Shown here: positions 48,537 through 57,766 of the stretch, piece after piece
How the letters are laid out: every line of letters begins with the position of its first letter
Numbering within the stretch: position 1 is the stretch's first letter
Assembly: GCF_001678755.1 (NCBI RefSeq)
Contig: NZ_LZDS01000027.1
Span: 1 to 64,000, forward strand
DNA: 64,000 bases
DNA from: Acinetobacter gandensis
GTDB taxonomy: Bacteria; Pseudomonadota; Gammaproteobacteria; Pseudomonadales; Moraxellaceae
Direction: 5' to 3'
Notes under the pieces: generated by a model
What the model was told of the DNA's origin: nothing
The model's database searches: none
The model's input: only the letters and a program-made list of their open reading frames with translations
Translations under genes and position numbers: made by a program

Positions 48537-48812
48537 TTAGGCATTATCCGTCTTGGCAATCACTTCATATTTACCTTGAGGCGTTTTTATCAAAACCAAT
48601 CCCTCAGCACTGATATAAAAGCATTTTGGATAATTGAAATCGAGAGCAAGTTCTGGATTTTTCAATGCTACAAATTCCGCTTGCTTATACCCTTCTAGCG
48701 TGCGCCCTACTTCAATGTAGGTCACTTCAGAGAAGTTTAATTTAAAGCCTTTAGTATGGTCTTGCGGATCAATCCACGGGAAAAAACCAGTGTGCTTTTT
48801 ACGTTGTGCCAT
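48537..48812 (-). CDS. Hypothetical protein, 91 residues
   Basis: I do not recognise a family. The start has a reasonable site and the frame is complete. The protein begins MAQRKKHTGFFPWIDPQDH and continues with strand-rich sequence such as FKLNFSEVTYIEVG and KCFYISAEGLVLIKTP. It has no membrane segment and is probably a small cytoplasmic beta-rich protein. It converges on the deacetylase gene; glnA lies upstream on the same strand beyond a terminator. Confidence 0.6.
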   Translation of the reverse strand: MAQRKKHTGFFPWIDPQDHTKGFKLNFSEVTYIEVGRTLEGYKQAEFVALKNPELALDFNYPKCFYISAEGLVLIKTPQGKYEVIAKTDNA

Positions 48813-48852
48813 ACATCGCTACTTTTTAGAAAAACAATATATTGATAATACA

Positions 48853-48881
48853 AAAAAACCCGCACAAGGCGGGTTTTTTTA
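48853..48881 (-). terminator. Terminator of glnA
   Basis: Stem AAAACCCGC / GCGGGTTTT with loop ACAAG (about 48856-48878) and a T run. Confidence 0.88.
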
Positions 48882-48901
48882 CAGTGAAATTCAGAGTTGA
48901 A

Positions 48902-50317
48902 TTACAAGCTGTAATACATGTCGAATTCAACTGGGTGAGTAGTCGTGTTAAGACGACGTACTTCTTCTGTTTTAAGCTCGATATACGCTTCAAGCATTTC
49001 TTTAGTGAACACACCACCTTTAAGTAGGTAGTCATGATCAGCTGCAAGAGCTTCAAGCGCCATGTCTAGGCTATGCGCCACTGTAGGGATTTTTGCTTCT
49101 TCTTCAGGAGGAAGATCGTACAAGTTCTTATCAGCAGCTTCACCTGGGTGAATTTTGTTTTGGATACCGTCAAGACCAGCCATCAACAATGCAGCGAAAC
49201 CTAAGTACGGGTTCATCATTGGATCTGGGAAACGTGCTTCAATACGTTTGCCTTTAGGGCTAGAAACGTAAGGGATACGGATAGAAGCTGAACGGTTACG
49301 TGCTGAGTAAGCAAGCATAATCGGCGCTTCAAAGTGTGGTACTAAACGCTTGTACGAGTTAGTCGATGGGTTAGTGATCGCGTTCAATGAACGAGCATGT
49401 TTGATCACACCACCGATGAAGTACAATGCCATTTCTGAAAGGCCTGCATATTCATCACCAGCGAACAAGTTCTTGCCATCTTTAGAGATAGACATATGAA
49501 CGTGCATACCAGAACCGTTATCACCAACCATTGGTTTAGGCATGAAAGTCGCAGTTTTAGCATATTGGTGCGCAACGTTCCAAACAGCATATTTAAACTG
49601 TTGAACTTCATCCGCTTTACGAACCATCGTATTGAAGCTAACACCAATTTCAAGCTGGCAAGATGCAACTTCGTGGTGATGTACTTCTACACGGCCTGGG
49701 CCCATGATGTCTTCAATTTTTGCACACATTTCTGCACGCATATCTTGTGAAGAATCAACAGGTGGTACTGGGAAGTAACCGCCTTTAACACGTGGACGGT
49801 GACCTGAGTTACCAGCTTCGTAATCTTTACCTGTAGACCAAGCAGCTTCTTCAGCGATCAATGTGTGGCGAGCGCCAGACATGTCGATGTCCCATTTCAC
49901 TTCGTCAAATACGAAGAACTCTGGTTCTGGACCGAAGAATGCAGTATCACCGATACCAGTTGATTTTAGATACTCTTCTGCACGGCGAGCGATCGAGCGA
50001 GGGTCACGTTCATAACCTTGGCCAGTAGATGGTTCGATTACGTCACACGTTACCACTACAGTCGGTTCAGCAAAGAACGGATCAAGGAAGCAAGTTTCAG
50101 CATCTGGGCGAAGGATCATGTCAGACGCTTCGATACCTTTCCAACCAGCGATTGACGAACCGTCAAACATTTTGCCGTCTTCAAACGTATCTTCGTCAAT
50201 TGTATCTGCTGGGTAAGTTACGTGCTGCTCTTTACCCTTAGTGTCCGTGAAACGAAAATCGACCCATTTTGCGCCACTTTCTTGGATGAGTTGAAGGACC
50301 TTGTTCGCCATGCTCAT
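48902..50317 (-). CDS. glnA: Glutamine synthetase, type I
   Basis: This 471-residue enzyme makes glutamine from glutamate, ammonia and ATP. Present are [11 protein letters not shown] near the start, DGSSIAGW, the metal and glutamate site in [14 protein letters not shown], and [39 protein letters not shown] and the adenylylation Tyr in [10 protein letters not shown] (about residue 400) also appear, so activity is likely controlled by GlnE. Two possible ATG starts lie six bases apart (50317, 50311). A sigma-54 promoter and NtrC-like sites lie upstream. Confidence 0.97.
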   Translation of the reverse strand: MSMANKVLQLIQESGAKWVDFRFTDTKGKEQHVTYPADTIDEDTFEDGKMFDGSSIAGWKGIEASDMILRPDAETCFLDPFFAEPTVVVTCDVIEPSTGQGYERDPRSIARRAEEYLKSTGIGDTAFFGPEPEFFVFDEVKWDIDMSGARHTLIAEEAAWSTGKDYEAGNSGHRPRVKGGYFPVPPVDSSQDMRAEMCAKIEDIMGPGRVEVHHHEVASCQLEIGVSFNTMVRKADEVQQFKYAVWNVAHQYAKTATFMPKPMVGDNGSGMHVHMSISKDGKNLFAGDEYAGLSEMALYFIGGVIKHARSLNAITNPSTNSYKRLVPHFEAPIMLAYSARNRSASIRIPYVSSPKGKRIEARFPDPMMNPYLGFAALLMAGLDGIQNKIHPGEAADKNLYDLPPEEEAKIPTVAHSLDMALEALAADHDYLLKGGVFTKEMLEAYIELKTEEVRRLNTTTHPVEFDMYYSL

Positions 50318-50375
50318 TTTGCTCCGATGATTTTTTTGTGCACACTCAAGTGCGTGTTAGTAGTTGGTAGTTATT

Positions 50376-50393
50376 AAGCAATTACCGTACCAA
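50376..50393 (-). promoter_or_regulatory. Sigma-54 (RpoN) promoter of glnA
   Basis: On the minus strand the sequence TTGGTACGGTAATTGCTT fits the RpoN consensus (TGGCAC, N5, TTGC) with one change. The -24 TGG and -12 GC are correctly spaced. It lies about 60 bases upstream of the glnA start. Confidence 0.8.
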
Positions 50394-50540
50394 CTTTAAA
50401 AAGCAAAGTTAAAATATTGAATTCCTTATCAGAATAGAAGATTTACACCCCTCACTTTGAGGCTATTATACTGTGTGTAACAGTAAATGCACCATATTCA
50501 ACCACTCTTCATCGCATTTGTTTAAAAAGAATATGCCGAT

Positions 50541-50570
50541 GTATCAAAATGGTGCGCACCATTTTGATGC
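50541..50570. promoter_or_regulatory. NtrC-like enhancer palindrome for glnA
   Basis: A 30-base palindrome with one mismatched pair. Its halves contain GCACCATTTTGATGC and its mirror, each close to the NtrC site TGCACCA, N3-5, TGGTGCA. It lies about 160 bases upstream of the sigma-54 promoter, a normal enhancer distance. Confidence 0.7.
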
Positions 50571-50814
50571 TTGTTTGTTTTGAGTGAAAATACAAATTTG
50601 TAAAGTAAAACACTTTATTTTTTGATACTTATTCTCAATAAATGCTAATTCTTATATAAACTAGTTACTTAATAGATTTATCACATGTAATTAATCAATT
50701 TAAGCGACTATAAAAGATCCTAATTGAGCAAAAATATATGGAATAAATGCTTATTTAAAACCCCCAATAGCCCTATTTATCGCATCTTCATTCATTAAGT
50801 TCAGTTAAAAAATA

Positions 50815-50830
50815 TGCTCCATTTTGGTGA
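50815..50830. promoter_or_regulatory. Second, distal NtrC-like site
   Basis: TGCTCCATTTTGGTGA resembles the NtrC consensus with few changes. It lies about 430 bases upstream of the glnA promoter and about 390 before trpG. Confidence 0.5.
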
Positions 50831-51075
50831 TTTTGCTTCAAAACAACACATCTTTTATCATAAGTATTAGACATTCTTTTAGTTAGTTACTTACTTTATT
50901 TTTTATATTTTATTTCTATATGTTTAAAATTCACACTTGTACTCTATTTTCACTTTAATTCAGCCAGCTAATTTTCCTATCCTTTGCATTCACAATAAGA
51001 CACAAACACAATGTTCAAAGCAGCTCTGAGAAATTGTTCAGCAGAAAATGTATATTTTTTGCTATGATTGCAGAA

Positions 51076-51146
51076 CTTCTAAATTTTTAGCTATTTAGCA
51101 TGCCTAAATAACAGCATCATTTAGGTTGATGTAAAAAATTTAGAAG
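51076..51146 (+). promoter_or_regulatory. Nested hairpin leader upstream of trpG
   Basis: Two concentric perfect repeats: the outer 13 bp (51076-51088 and 51134-51146) and the inner 7 bp CCTAAAT (51103-51109) / ATTTAGG (51119-51125). It ends 57 bases before trpG. A tiny frame at 51064-51090 encodes eight residues with no Trp, so classic attenuation is not shown. It could be an operator or an RNA switch. Confidence 0.45.
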
Positions 51147-51203
51147 CTATTCGGACTTACTAAAGCACAGTTAAGTGCATAAATTTCAAAGGTTAAAACG
51201 CTC

Positions 51204-51788
51204 ATGCTTTTGATGATCGACAACTATGACTCTTTTACCTACAACATCGTTCAATATTTTGGCGAGTTAAATCAGGAAGTAAAAGTAGTACGTAATGATG
51301 CCGTGACATTGGAAGATATCGAACGATGGCAACCGAAGTATTTAGTCATTGGCCCTGGCCCTTGCTCACCTTCTGAGGCAGGCATTTCTATTCCTGCAAT
51401 TCAGCATTTCGCTGGCAAAATTCCTTTACTTGGTGTTTGTCTTGGACATCAAGCCATTGGGCAAGCATTTGGTGGTGAGATTATTCGCGCTAAAAAAGTG
51501 ATGCATGGTCGTTTATCAGACATGTATCACAGCGATAAAGGTATTTTCAGCAACCTCCCTTCTCCATTCGCAGCAACACGCTATCATTCTTTAGTGATAG
51601 ATCAAGCAACTCTGCCAGAATGCTTAGAAGTCACTTGCTGGACCAATGAAGATGACGGCTCTATAGAAGAAATCATGGGTGTAAAACATAAGACATTGCC
51701 TGTTGAAGGCGTGCAGTTTCACCCTGAATCCATTTTGAGTCAGCATGGTCATCAAATCTTTAAAAACTTCTTAGAAATTTACGCGTAA
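51204..51788 (+). CDS. trpG: Anthranilate synthase glutamine amidotransferase subunit
   Basis: This 194-residue class I amidotransferase passes ammonia from glutamine to TrpE. The nucleophile is C79 in [13 protein letters not shown], and the His-Glu pair is in [22 protein letters not shown] is the N-terminal start block. In Acinetobacter, trpGDC form one cluster and trpE lies elsewhere, as here. In this genus the protein can also serve folate synthesis (PabA). It leads trpD by 17 bases. Confidence 0.95.
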   Translation: MLLMIDNYDSFTYNIVQYFGELNQEVKVVRNDAVTLEDIERWQPKYLVIGPGPCSPSEAGISIPAIQHFAGKIPLLGVCLGHQAIGQAFGGEIIRAKKVMHGRLSDMYHSDKGIFSNLPSPFAATRYHSLVIDQATLPECLEVTCWTNEDDGSIEEIMGVKHKTLPVEGVQFHPESILSQHGHQIFKNFLEIYA

Positions 51789-51805
51789 TTCGGTGCGAAA
51801 CAATT

Positions 51806-52852
51806 ATGAATATTCAACAAGCTTTAAATAACATCACTAAAAATATTGAGCTTACTCAACCACAAATGGAAGAGGTGATGCGCACGATTATGCAAGGTGA
51901 AGCAAGCCCTGCACAAATTGGCGCATTAATGATGGGCTTACGTTTAAAAGGCGAAAGTATTGACGAAATTACGGCCGCTGCACGTGTGATGCGTGAGTTT
52001 GCGATTAAAATTGATGTCAGTGATCTGCCACATTTGGTGGATATTGTCGGTACAGGTGGCGATGGCCAAAACTTATTTAACGTTTCAACTGCGTCAAGTT
52101 TTGTCGTTGCTGCTGCGGGTGCAACCATTGCTAAACATGGTGGCCGTGGCGTGTCTTCAAAATCAGGTTCCTCTGATCTGCTTGAACAAGCCGGCATTAA
52201 TCTCGACCTAAGCATGGAACAAACAGAACGCTGCATCCGTGAAATGGGGGTCGGTTTCTTGTTTGCGCCAAATCATCATAAAGCAATGAAATATGCTGCT
52301 GGCCCACGTAAGGAACTCGGTTTCCGTAGCATTTTCAACTTACTTGGCCCGCTTACGAATCCGGCTGGAGTAAAACGCTTTGTCATTGGTGTGTTTTCAA
52401 ATGAGTTATGTCGCCCTATGGCTGAAGTGTTGAAACAACTCGGTGCTGAACATGTCATGGTGGTTCATTCGCGTGATGGTTTAGACGAAATTAGCCTTGC
52501 CTCAGCAACTTATGTGGCTGAACTTAAAGATGGTGAAATCACAGAATGGGAAATTCAACCTGAAAATGTTGATATTGAATCGCAAACTTTAACCGGTTTG
52601 TCTGTCGATAGCTCAGCAGAAAGTTTGACACTAATTAAAGATGCTCTAGGCAAGAAAAAATCAGCACTCGGTGAAAAAGCGGCAAATATGATTGCGCTGA
52701 ATGCAGGCGCAGGCATTTATGTTTCAGGTTTAACCAAAAGCTATAAACAAGGTGTTGCATTAGCACATGACATTATCTATGGCGGTCAAGCCTTAGAAAA
52801 AATGGGCATTTTGTCTGAATTTACTAAAACTTTAAAAGAATACGAAGCTTAA
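51806..52852 (+). CDS. trpD: Anthranilate phosphoribosyltransferase
   Basis: This 348-residue enzyme adds ribose phosphate to anthranilate, the second step of tryptophan synthesis. The phosphate-binding [18 protein letters not shown] (about 83-100) and [18 protein letters not shown] are visible. [20 protein letters not shown] matches the substrate site. It lies in the trpGDC operon between trpG and trpC, with 16 bases to trpC. Confidence 0.97.
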   Translation: MNIQQALNNITKNIELTQPQMEEVMRTIMQGEASPAQIGALMMGLRLKGESIDEITAAARVMREFAIKIDVSDLPHLVDIVGTGGDGQNLFNVSTASSFVVAAAGATIAKHGGRGVSSKSGSSDLLEQAGINLDLSMEQTERCIREMGVGFLFAPNHHKAMKYAAGPRKELGFRSIFNLLGPLTNPAGVKRFVIGVFSNELCRPMAEVLKQLGAEHVMVVHSRDGLDEISLASATYVAELKDGEITEWEIQPENVDIESQTLTGLSVDSSAESLTLIKDALGKKKSALGEKAANMIALNAGAGIYVSGLTKSYKQGVALAHDIIYGGQALEKMGILSEFTKTLKEYEA

Positions 52853-52868
52853 GATTAGGACACAGATC

Positions 52869-53675
52869 ATGGTAGATATCGCAAATACAATTTTGGGTAA
52901 AATTGTAGACCGTAAACAAGAAGAATTTGCTGCCCGTCTTAAGCAACGCAGTTATAAAGATGTTGAAGAACTTGCTCAAGCAGCAACACCTCTACGTGGC
53001 TTTGCTGAAAGCCTCCGTTCAAAACGTCCTGGTGTCATTGCTGAGATTAAAAAGGCATCTCCGTCTAAAGGCATTATTCGTGAAAACTTCAACCCTGCTG
53101 AAATTGCACAGCAATATCAAGACGCAGGTGCGGCATGTTTATCTGTATTAACTGATGTCGATTTTTTCCAAGGTGCTGATGAAAACATTCAGATCGCACG
53201 TTCGCACTGTGACTTGCCAGCCCTGCGCAAAGACTTTTTGATTGACCCTTATGGTGTGATTGAAGCACGTGCATTACATGCTGACTGTATTCTTTTAATT
53301 GTGGCTTGTTTGTCAGATCAGCAATTGGAAGAAATGTCTAAAACAGCTTTTGAGCATAACTTAGATGTATTGGTTGAAGTGCATGATGAAGATGAGCTGG
53401 AACGTGCTTTAAAACTTTCAGATCGTTGCTTGTTGGGTGTGAATAACCGTAATTTAAAAACATTTGATGTGGATTTAAATACATCTTTACGTTTGAAAAA
53501 GTTACTTGAGCCTTCTCGCCTACTTGTAACAGAAAGCGGTATTGCAACACCTACTGATGTCGCAATGATGCAGGAACATGACATTCATGCCTTCTTGGTA
53601 GGTGAAAGCTTTATGAAACAACCTCGCCCTGATCAGGCATTTAAAGGGTTGTTTGGTACACCAAAGACTGTTTAA
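52869..53675 (+). CDS. trpC: Indole-3-glycerol-phosphate synthase
   Basis: This 268-residue TIM-barrel enzyme closes the indole ring. Typical blocks are VIAEIKKASPSKGIIRENF with the catalytic Lys, SVLTDVDFFQGADE, LRKDFLIDPYGVIEARA and LLGVNNRNLKTF. It acts in the same operon, using the TrpD product after isomerisation by TrpF, which is not in the window. A terminator follows. Confidence 0.97.
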   Translation: MVDIANTILGKIVDRKQEEFAARLKQRSYKDVEELAQAATPLRGFAESLRSKRPGVIAEIKKASPSKGIIRENFNPAEIAQQYQDAGAACLSVLTDVDFFQGADENIQIARSHCDLPALRKDFLIDPYGVIEARALHADCILLIVACLSDQQLEEMSKTAFEHNLDVLVEVHDEDELERALKLSDRCLLGVNNRNLKTFDVDLNTSLRLKKLLEPSRLLVTESGIATPTDVAMMQEHDIHAFLVGESFMKQPRPDQAFKGLFGTPKTV

Positions 53676-53684
53676 TCTTCGATT

Positions 53685-53718
53685 AAGTTCAGGGTGATGT
53701 TTCTCCCTGAACTTTTAT
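53685..53718 (+). terminator. Terminator of trpGDC
   Basis: Stem GTTCAGGG (53687-53694) / CCCTGAAC (53705-53712) followed by a short T run. Confidence 0.75.
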
Positions 53719-53818
53719 TCAGCCTAAATTCAAAATATTCATCAACATCTAATTACAATATCAAAAGTCAAAATCATAAATACTTGATGCTCGTTTACTA
53801 TTCGTTATAAACCATGGC

Positions 53819-54486
53819 ATGAAAAAAATTCTACTTTTTGATTTAGACCAAACCATTTTAAATCGCGATGAATCACTATATAGATTTTGAATTGGCAGAT
53901 TAATTTCTTGCAACTGATTCCACAGAGTTCTAAACAAAAATTTATACAGCGATTTATTGAACTTGATGATCACGGACGAGTTTGGAAAGATCAGGTTTAT
54001 CATCAATTAAGTATTGAATTCAACTTTACAAAATATACTGTAAATGAACTACTCACCATTTATATTAGTGATTTTAATAAATTTTCTGTTGCTTTCGAGC
54101 ATGCAGAAATCACTATTAAACACTTATACCAAAATGGATATAAATTAGGATTGATATCCAATGGTCGAACACCCTTTCAAGAGCATAATTTTTACGCTTT
54201 AGGACTAAGTGAATATTTTTCTGGGATTTTTGTATCTGAAGCTCTACAGATGAGAAAGCCTCAACCTGAAATTTTTCTCTACGTCTGCACACAGTTTGAT
54301 TGTAATCCATCAGATTGTATTTTTATTGGAGACAATCCAATTGCAGATATTGCCGGTACAAAAAATGTAGGAATGCGCACGATCTTTTTCAATTCAAATA
54401 ACCAACAAAATTGCTTTATCGCTGACGAACAAATTCAACATTTTTACGATTTAGAGACTGCCATACACCGTATCGAGACTAATTAA
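53819..54486 (+). pseudogene. HAD-family hydrolase, frameshifted near the start
   Basis: An ATG at 53819 starts MKKILLFDLDQTILNRDESL, which holds the catalytic Asp pair of the HAD family. The frame then meets TGA at 53888. From 53887 the next frame continues without a gap (NWQINFLQLIPQ) and holds the rest: GLISNGRTPFQ, RKPQPEIF with the Lys, and FIGDNPIADIAG. One extra T in the run at 53885-53888 would join both parts into a 222-residue protein. YjjG-like phosphatases look similar; the substrate is unknown. It is either a pseudogene or a base-call error. Confidence 0.75.
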
Positions 54487-54648
54487 CCCACATTTTTTAA
54501 CAGATCTAATAACCAACTGTTCACTTATACAAATTCAATTTTATTTATTCGCTATTTATAAAATGCATTGAATCCATTTCAGTTCAAATTATGGCTATTT
54601 CAAGCTATAATTTATCTACATTTTTGCCGTTTTTTTTATTGTTTAAAT

Positions 54649-55338
54649 ATGAGCAAACACGATTCTTCGCTCTCTAAAGATCAATTCAATTTATTGAAAG
54701 CCTTTAAAAAGCAAATCACGAATCCACATTCTACTGCCCTAGCGAAGCATGTTGAGCCAAAAGCCAAAACTGTTGAGCAAGAGCAGGAAGATGACTTAGC
54801 ATTATTTCAAAAGCAAATGCAAGGTGTCCAAAAAATGGATGCAGGCAATATTGCAAAAATAGATAAAGTTGGCCGTAAGAAACCCGATGCGCAAACGTTG
54901 GCTAAACGAGCTGCGGCTATAGGTCCAATGGAAACTGATGATGCTTTGTTGTCAGATACCCAAGCAATGCTCAACCCTGTGGCGAGCCAAGCGGCTTTAA
55001 GCTATCGCATTGCAACTTTGCAGCACAAAGTTTTTGAAGATTTGAAAGCTGGTAATCTACGTTGGTTTGAAGCGGTCGACCTACATGGTTGTACAGTGGA
55101 AGAAGCCCGTTCTGCCGTGCTGCAAATTATTCAAATGGCCAAAGAAGAAAATCAAAATGTGATTAAAATTGTGCATGGTAAAGGCCCTGAAGCAATTCTA
55201 AAAACCTATGTGAATAGTTGGCTTCGTCAACACCGTGATGTTTTAGCTTTTGTCAGTGCACCTGAAAAACAAGGTGGCACAGGAGCTGTTCTAGTTCTGC
55301 TCAAACGTGCAGAAAAGAACCCACAGTTCAAACAGTAA
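54649..55338 (+). CDS. Smr (MutS2-type endonuclease) domain protein
   Basis: The ATG at 54649 (MSKHDSSLSKDQF) gives 229 residues; a longer frame to 54568 has a poor start. The N-terminal half is charged and helical with Lys/Gln-rich sequence (EQEQEDDLALFQKQMQG). The C-terminal Smr domain (about 140-225) has VDLHGCTVEEARSAV, IVHGKGPEAILKTYVNSWL and GGTGAVLVLLKR. Smr proteins cleave or bind nucleic acid; SmrB in E. coli rescues collided ribosomes by cutting mRNA. This layout is like SmrA/SmrB, but which is unclear. Confidence 0.88.
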   Translation: MSKHDSSLSKDQFNLLKAFKKQITNPHSTALAKHVEPKAKTVEQEQEDDLALFQKQMQGVQKMDAGNIAKIDKVGRKKPDAQTLAKRAAAIGPMETDDALLSDTQAMLNPVASQAALSYRIATLQHKVFEDLKAGNLRWFEAVDLHGCTVEEARSAVLQIIQMAKEENQNVIKIVHGKGPEAILKTYVNSWLRQHRDVLAFVSAPEKQGGTGAVLVLLKRAEKNPQFKQ

Positions 55339-55427
55339 TCGGAATTTACCCCAAAAGAAGGCATTGTAATAGTTTTCTGCTACAATGCCGACCTTGTTCA
55401 ATCTCTCAGTGTAAGTGAACACGTCTT

Positions 55428-55982
55428 ATGTCTATGCAGCAATCCTACGCAAATATCCTAACTGCCGTTGGTGAGGATCTAAATCGCCCAGGTCTTAAAG
55501 ATACGCCTATGCGTGCTGCTAAAGCTTTTTCGTATCTAACTTCAGGCTATACACAAACGCTTGAAGAAGTGACTAACAATGCGGTTTTCCCATCCGATAA
55601 CCGTGAAATGGTCTTAGTTAAAAATATCGAATTCTATTCTTTATGTGAGCACCATCTTCTCCCATTCTATGGTCGTGTCCATATTGCTTATCTTCCAGAA
55701 GGTAATGTTTTAGGCTTGTCTAAATTTGCACGCATCACGGAAATGTTTGCACGTCGCTTACAAATTCAGGAAAACCTCACTCAGCAGATTGCTGAAGCGG
55801 TGTCTGAAGTCACTGGTGCGCGCGGTGTTGCGGTTGTGATTGATTCAGCTCACATGTGTATGATGATGCGCGGTGTTGGTAAACAAGAGTCTACGACACG
55901 TACTGTTTCTTTTGTCGGTGACTTTAAAACCAATAAAGAAGAACGTCGTGAATTTTTAAGTGCAGTTCCAGAAAGCTATTAA
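55428..55982 (+). CDS. folE: GTP cyclohydrolase I
   Basis: This 184-residue enzyme makes dihydroneopterin triphosphate from GTP, the start of folate synthesis. The zinc Cys and His are in [14 protein letters not shown], and the second Cys is in [32 protein letters not shown] is the conserved core. The length is shorter than E. coli FolE (222), as in many proteobacteria. It has its own promoter region and a terminator. Confidence 0.95.
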   Translation: MSMQQSYANILTAVGEDLNRPGLKDTPMRAAKAFSYLTSGYTQTLEEVTNNAVFPSDNREMVLVKNIEFYSLCEHHLLPFYGRVHIAYLPEGNVLGLSKFARITEMFARRLQIQENLTQQIAEAVSEVTGARGVAVVIDSAHMCMMMRGVGKQESTTRTVSFVGDFKTNKEERREFLSAVPESY

Positions 55983-55991
55983 TTCTGCGAT

Positions 55992-56024
55992 ATAAAAAGG
56001 CCTCAATCTATTGAGGCTTTTTTG
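55992..56024 (+). terminator. Terminator of folE
   Basis: Stem GCCTCAA (56000-56006) / TTGAGGC (56011-56017), loop TCTA, with a T run. Confidence 0.88.
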
Positions 56025-56082
56025 TGTGTGATTAAATATGCTGTAATTTTTTATACTTAGATGACTCAATTTAGGACAAACA

Positions 56083-56439
56083 ATGACGCAATTATATTTA
56101 GCAGGTCAAGGTTTAACCCAAGCTGACTCAAGCATCGACTACCCTCGGCCTGATCGTTTGATACATGGTAATCCTAAACGAGAAACCCAAAGCTTATATG
56201 CTCATACCAATATGGACTGTGGTATATGGCAATGTGAAGTCGGGGCATGGAATATTCATTTTGCCAACAACAAACAAGAATTCTTTCAAGTTATTGAAGG
56301 CGTAGTTCGTATACACGACCAAGAAGGCACATATATAGAAGTGAAAGCTGGAAATGCAGGCGTAATTCCACCCGGTTTTATCGGCACTTTCGAAGTAGTA
56401 GAAACTGTAAAAAAATACTTTGTAGTCGTTGAAGTTTGA
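56083..56439 (+). CDS. Cupin-fold protein, DUF861 type
   Basis: This 118-residue protein has the small cupin layout. It includes CEVGAWNIHFANNKQEFFQV then IEGVVRIHDQEG, and GNAGVIPPGFIGTFEVVE in the second half. Such proteins (Cupin_3/EutQ-like) often bind a metal, but the usual His-His-Glu set is not complete here. No function is assigned. AGGA precedes the ATG. Confidence 0.75.
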   Translation: MTQLYLAGQGLTQADSSIDYPRPDRLIHGNPKRETQSLYAHTNMDCGIWQCEVGAWNIHFANNKQEFFQVIEGVVRIHDQEGTYIEVKAGNAGVIPPGFIGTFEVVETVKKYFVVVEV

Positions 56440-56686
56440 TCGCCCAAGATATTTTTTTTTCAAAAATATCTTTTAAAAATGTTGTTTGTAACCTTGCTGT
56501 AAGACTTGTAACTCAAAACTACCGCATAAAATTAATATCAATTACTTAATGTATTTCTGTTCGTAAATTAAACATTTCATAACATGATTTTCCCCCCCCT
56601 ATTTAAGATTAATCTGTACATTGAAAGCAAGATGAATCCTTTAGATTCATTGCTACTTTCTTTTTTACTAACTAAAGGTGATCACT

Positions 56687-57135
56687 ATGGTAGCCGCAAA
56701 AAAGACAACTGAAAAAGATGAGAAAAAGACAGCGAAAACTACGGCAAAAACTGTAAAAAAAAATGAGGATAAAGCAAAAAAATCAGCTAAAGCATCGAGT
56801 AAAGATTCAAACAAAGTAACAAAGAAAACTGCTGAAAAAAATCTAAGGACAGCACTTCTAAAAAAGAAGCTGCAACTAAAGATGAAAAAGTAAAAGCTAA
56901 AAAATCTGCGTCAACTAAAAGTTCGCCGAAATCTAAAGCCAACAAAAAAGAGGCCCCTAAAAAAGCCACCACATCAAAGACAAGCACTAAGGTTAAAGAG
57001 GAAAAGCCAAAAGCTGAGAAGAAAACAACCAAAAAATCTTCAACAGAAAAGAAAACGGATGCTAAGGCAAGCAAGTCTAAGGGAGAAAAACCCAAGACAA
57101 CCAAAGCCAAATCTACCAGCAAAAAGACAAAATAA
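56687..57135 (+). pseudogene. Lysine/alanine-rich histone H1-like protein, frameshifted
   Basis: The ATG at 56687 (MVAAKKTTEKDEKKTAKTT) begins a Lys/Ala/Thr-rich protein of the bacterial H1/AlgP-like type, which bind DNA without specificity. The first frame runs to 56893, but from about 56842 its sequence loses the pattern. The other frame carries on with KDSTSKKEAATKDEKVKAKK to the stop at 57135. One more A in the A7 run at 56835-56841 would give one 149-residue protein of uniform composition. So this is a broken gene or a base error in this low-complexity region. A hairpin terminator follows. Confidence 0.75.
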
Positions 57136-57166
57136 AAAGTAGCCCCCAAATGGGGCTACTTTTTTA
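57136..57166 (+). terminator. Terminator after the H1-like gene
   Basis: Stem AAGTAGCCCC / GGGGCTACTT (about 57137-57161) with loop CAAAT and a T run. Confidence 0.85.
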
Positions 57167-57206
57167 GCTTAAGGTTGAAATAGAGTAAGGTTGTAATGGA
57201 GTGAAT

Positions 57207-57758
57207 ATGAATAAGAAATCCATCCCCACACCTAAGCGTGTATCTCGCGTTCATTCCAATAGTTTTGATTATAGTCTAGATTTTAAAAAAATAAATTTTC
57301 GCGAACACCCTGAACTTTATAGAATTGGACGTGGTGAACAAGGTGTATTACTCGTAGAGCCTTATAAATCTGAAATTTTGCCCTATTGGCGATTTGCTAA
57401 TGAAGAAAAAGCCATCGAAAGCAGTACCAAAATTTGGCAGCTCTTTGAAGAGTATTTGGGCGCTGAAGATTTTGTCGGTGCAGATATGGCACGTAAATTT
57501 TTACAGATGGGTTTTACACGTGCACGTCGCTATGCTAACCATAAAGGTGGTAAAAAATATGAGGGTCCAGTCCCTGATGATAAAAAGGGTTTAAGTGGTG
57601 CACATGGACGCGAAGAACTTCCAAGACAAAAAGAGGATCCCGTAAAAGCTGCTACTGCACGAGTATTTAAACAAAAATGGGATGAAGCTAAAATTCATCC
57701 CATGTATATAGAGCAAAAAGCAAAATTTTTAGATTTTATACAAAGCAAAATTAAGTGA
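57207..57758 (+). CDS. DUF4385-family protein
   Basis: The ATG at 57207 gives 183 residues; a GTG two codons earlier is possible. The sequence matches the DUF4385 group: FDYSLDFKKINFREHPELYRIGRGE, then LLVEPYKSEILPYWRFANEE, DFVGADMARKFLQMGFTRARRY and KIHPMYIEQKAKF. Members occur in bacteria and cyanophages; the function is unknown. It is basic and has no membrane segment. Confidence 0.8.
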   Translation: MNKKSIPTPKRVSRVHSNSFDYSLDFKKINFREHPELYRIGRGEQGVLLVEPYKSEILPYWRFANEEKAIESSTKIWQLFEEYLGAEDFVGADMARKFLQMGFTRARRYANHKGGKKYEGPVPDDKKGLSGAHGREELPRQKEDPVKAATARVFKQKWDEAKIHPMYIEQKAKFLDFIQSKIK

Positions 57759-57766
57759 GTATCCAT

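Larger units (their letters stand above)
50394..51203. other. Long control region between glnA and trpG
   Basis: No gene is seen. It contains the NtrC-like palindrome (50541-50570), a second NtrC-like site (50815-50830) and the trpG leader structure (51076-51146). The rest is AT-rich. Confidence 0.55.

Noticed and set aside
51064..51090. Eight-residue frame before trpG as a tryptophan leader peptide
   Set aside because: It contains no Trp codons and has no good ribosome site.
56787..57149. 120-residue minus-strand frame, Phe/Leu/Val-rich
   Set aside because: Mirror of the Lys-rich H1-like gene; composition is a by-product of AAG/AAA codons on the other strand.
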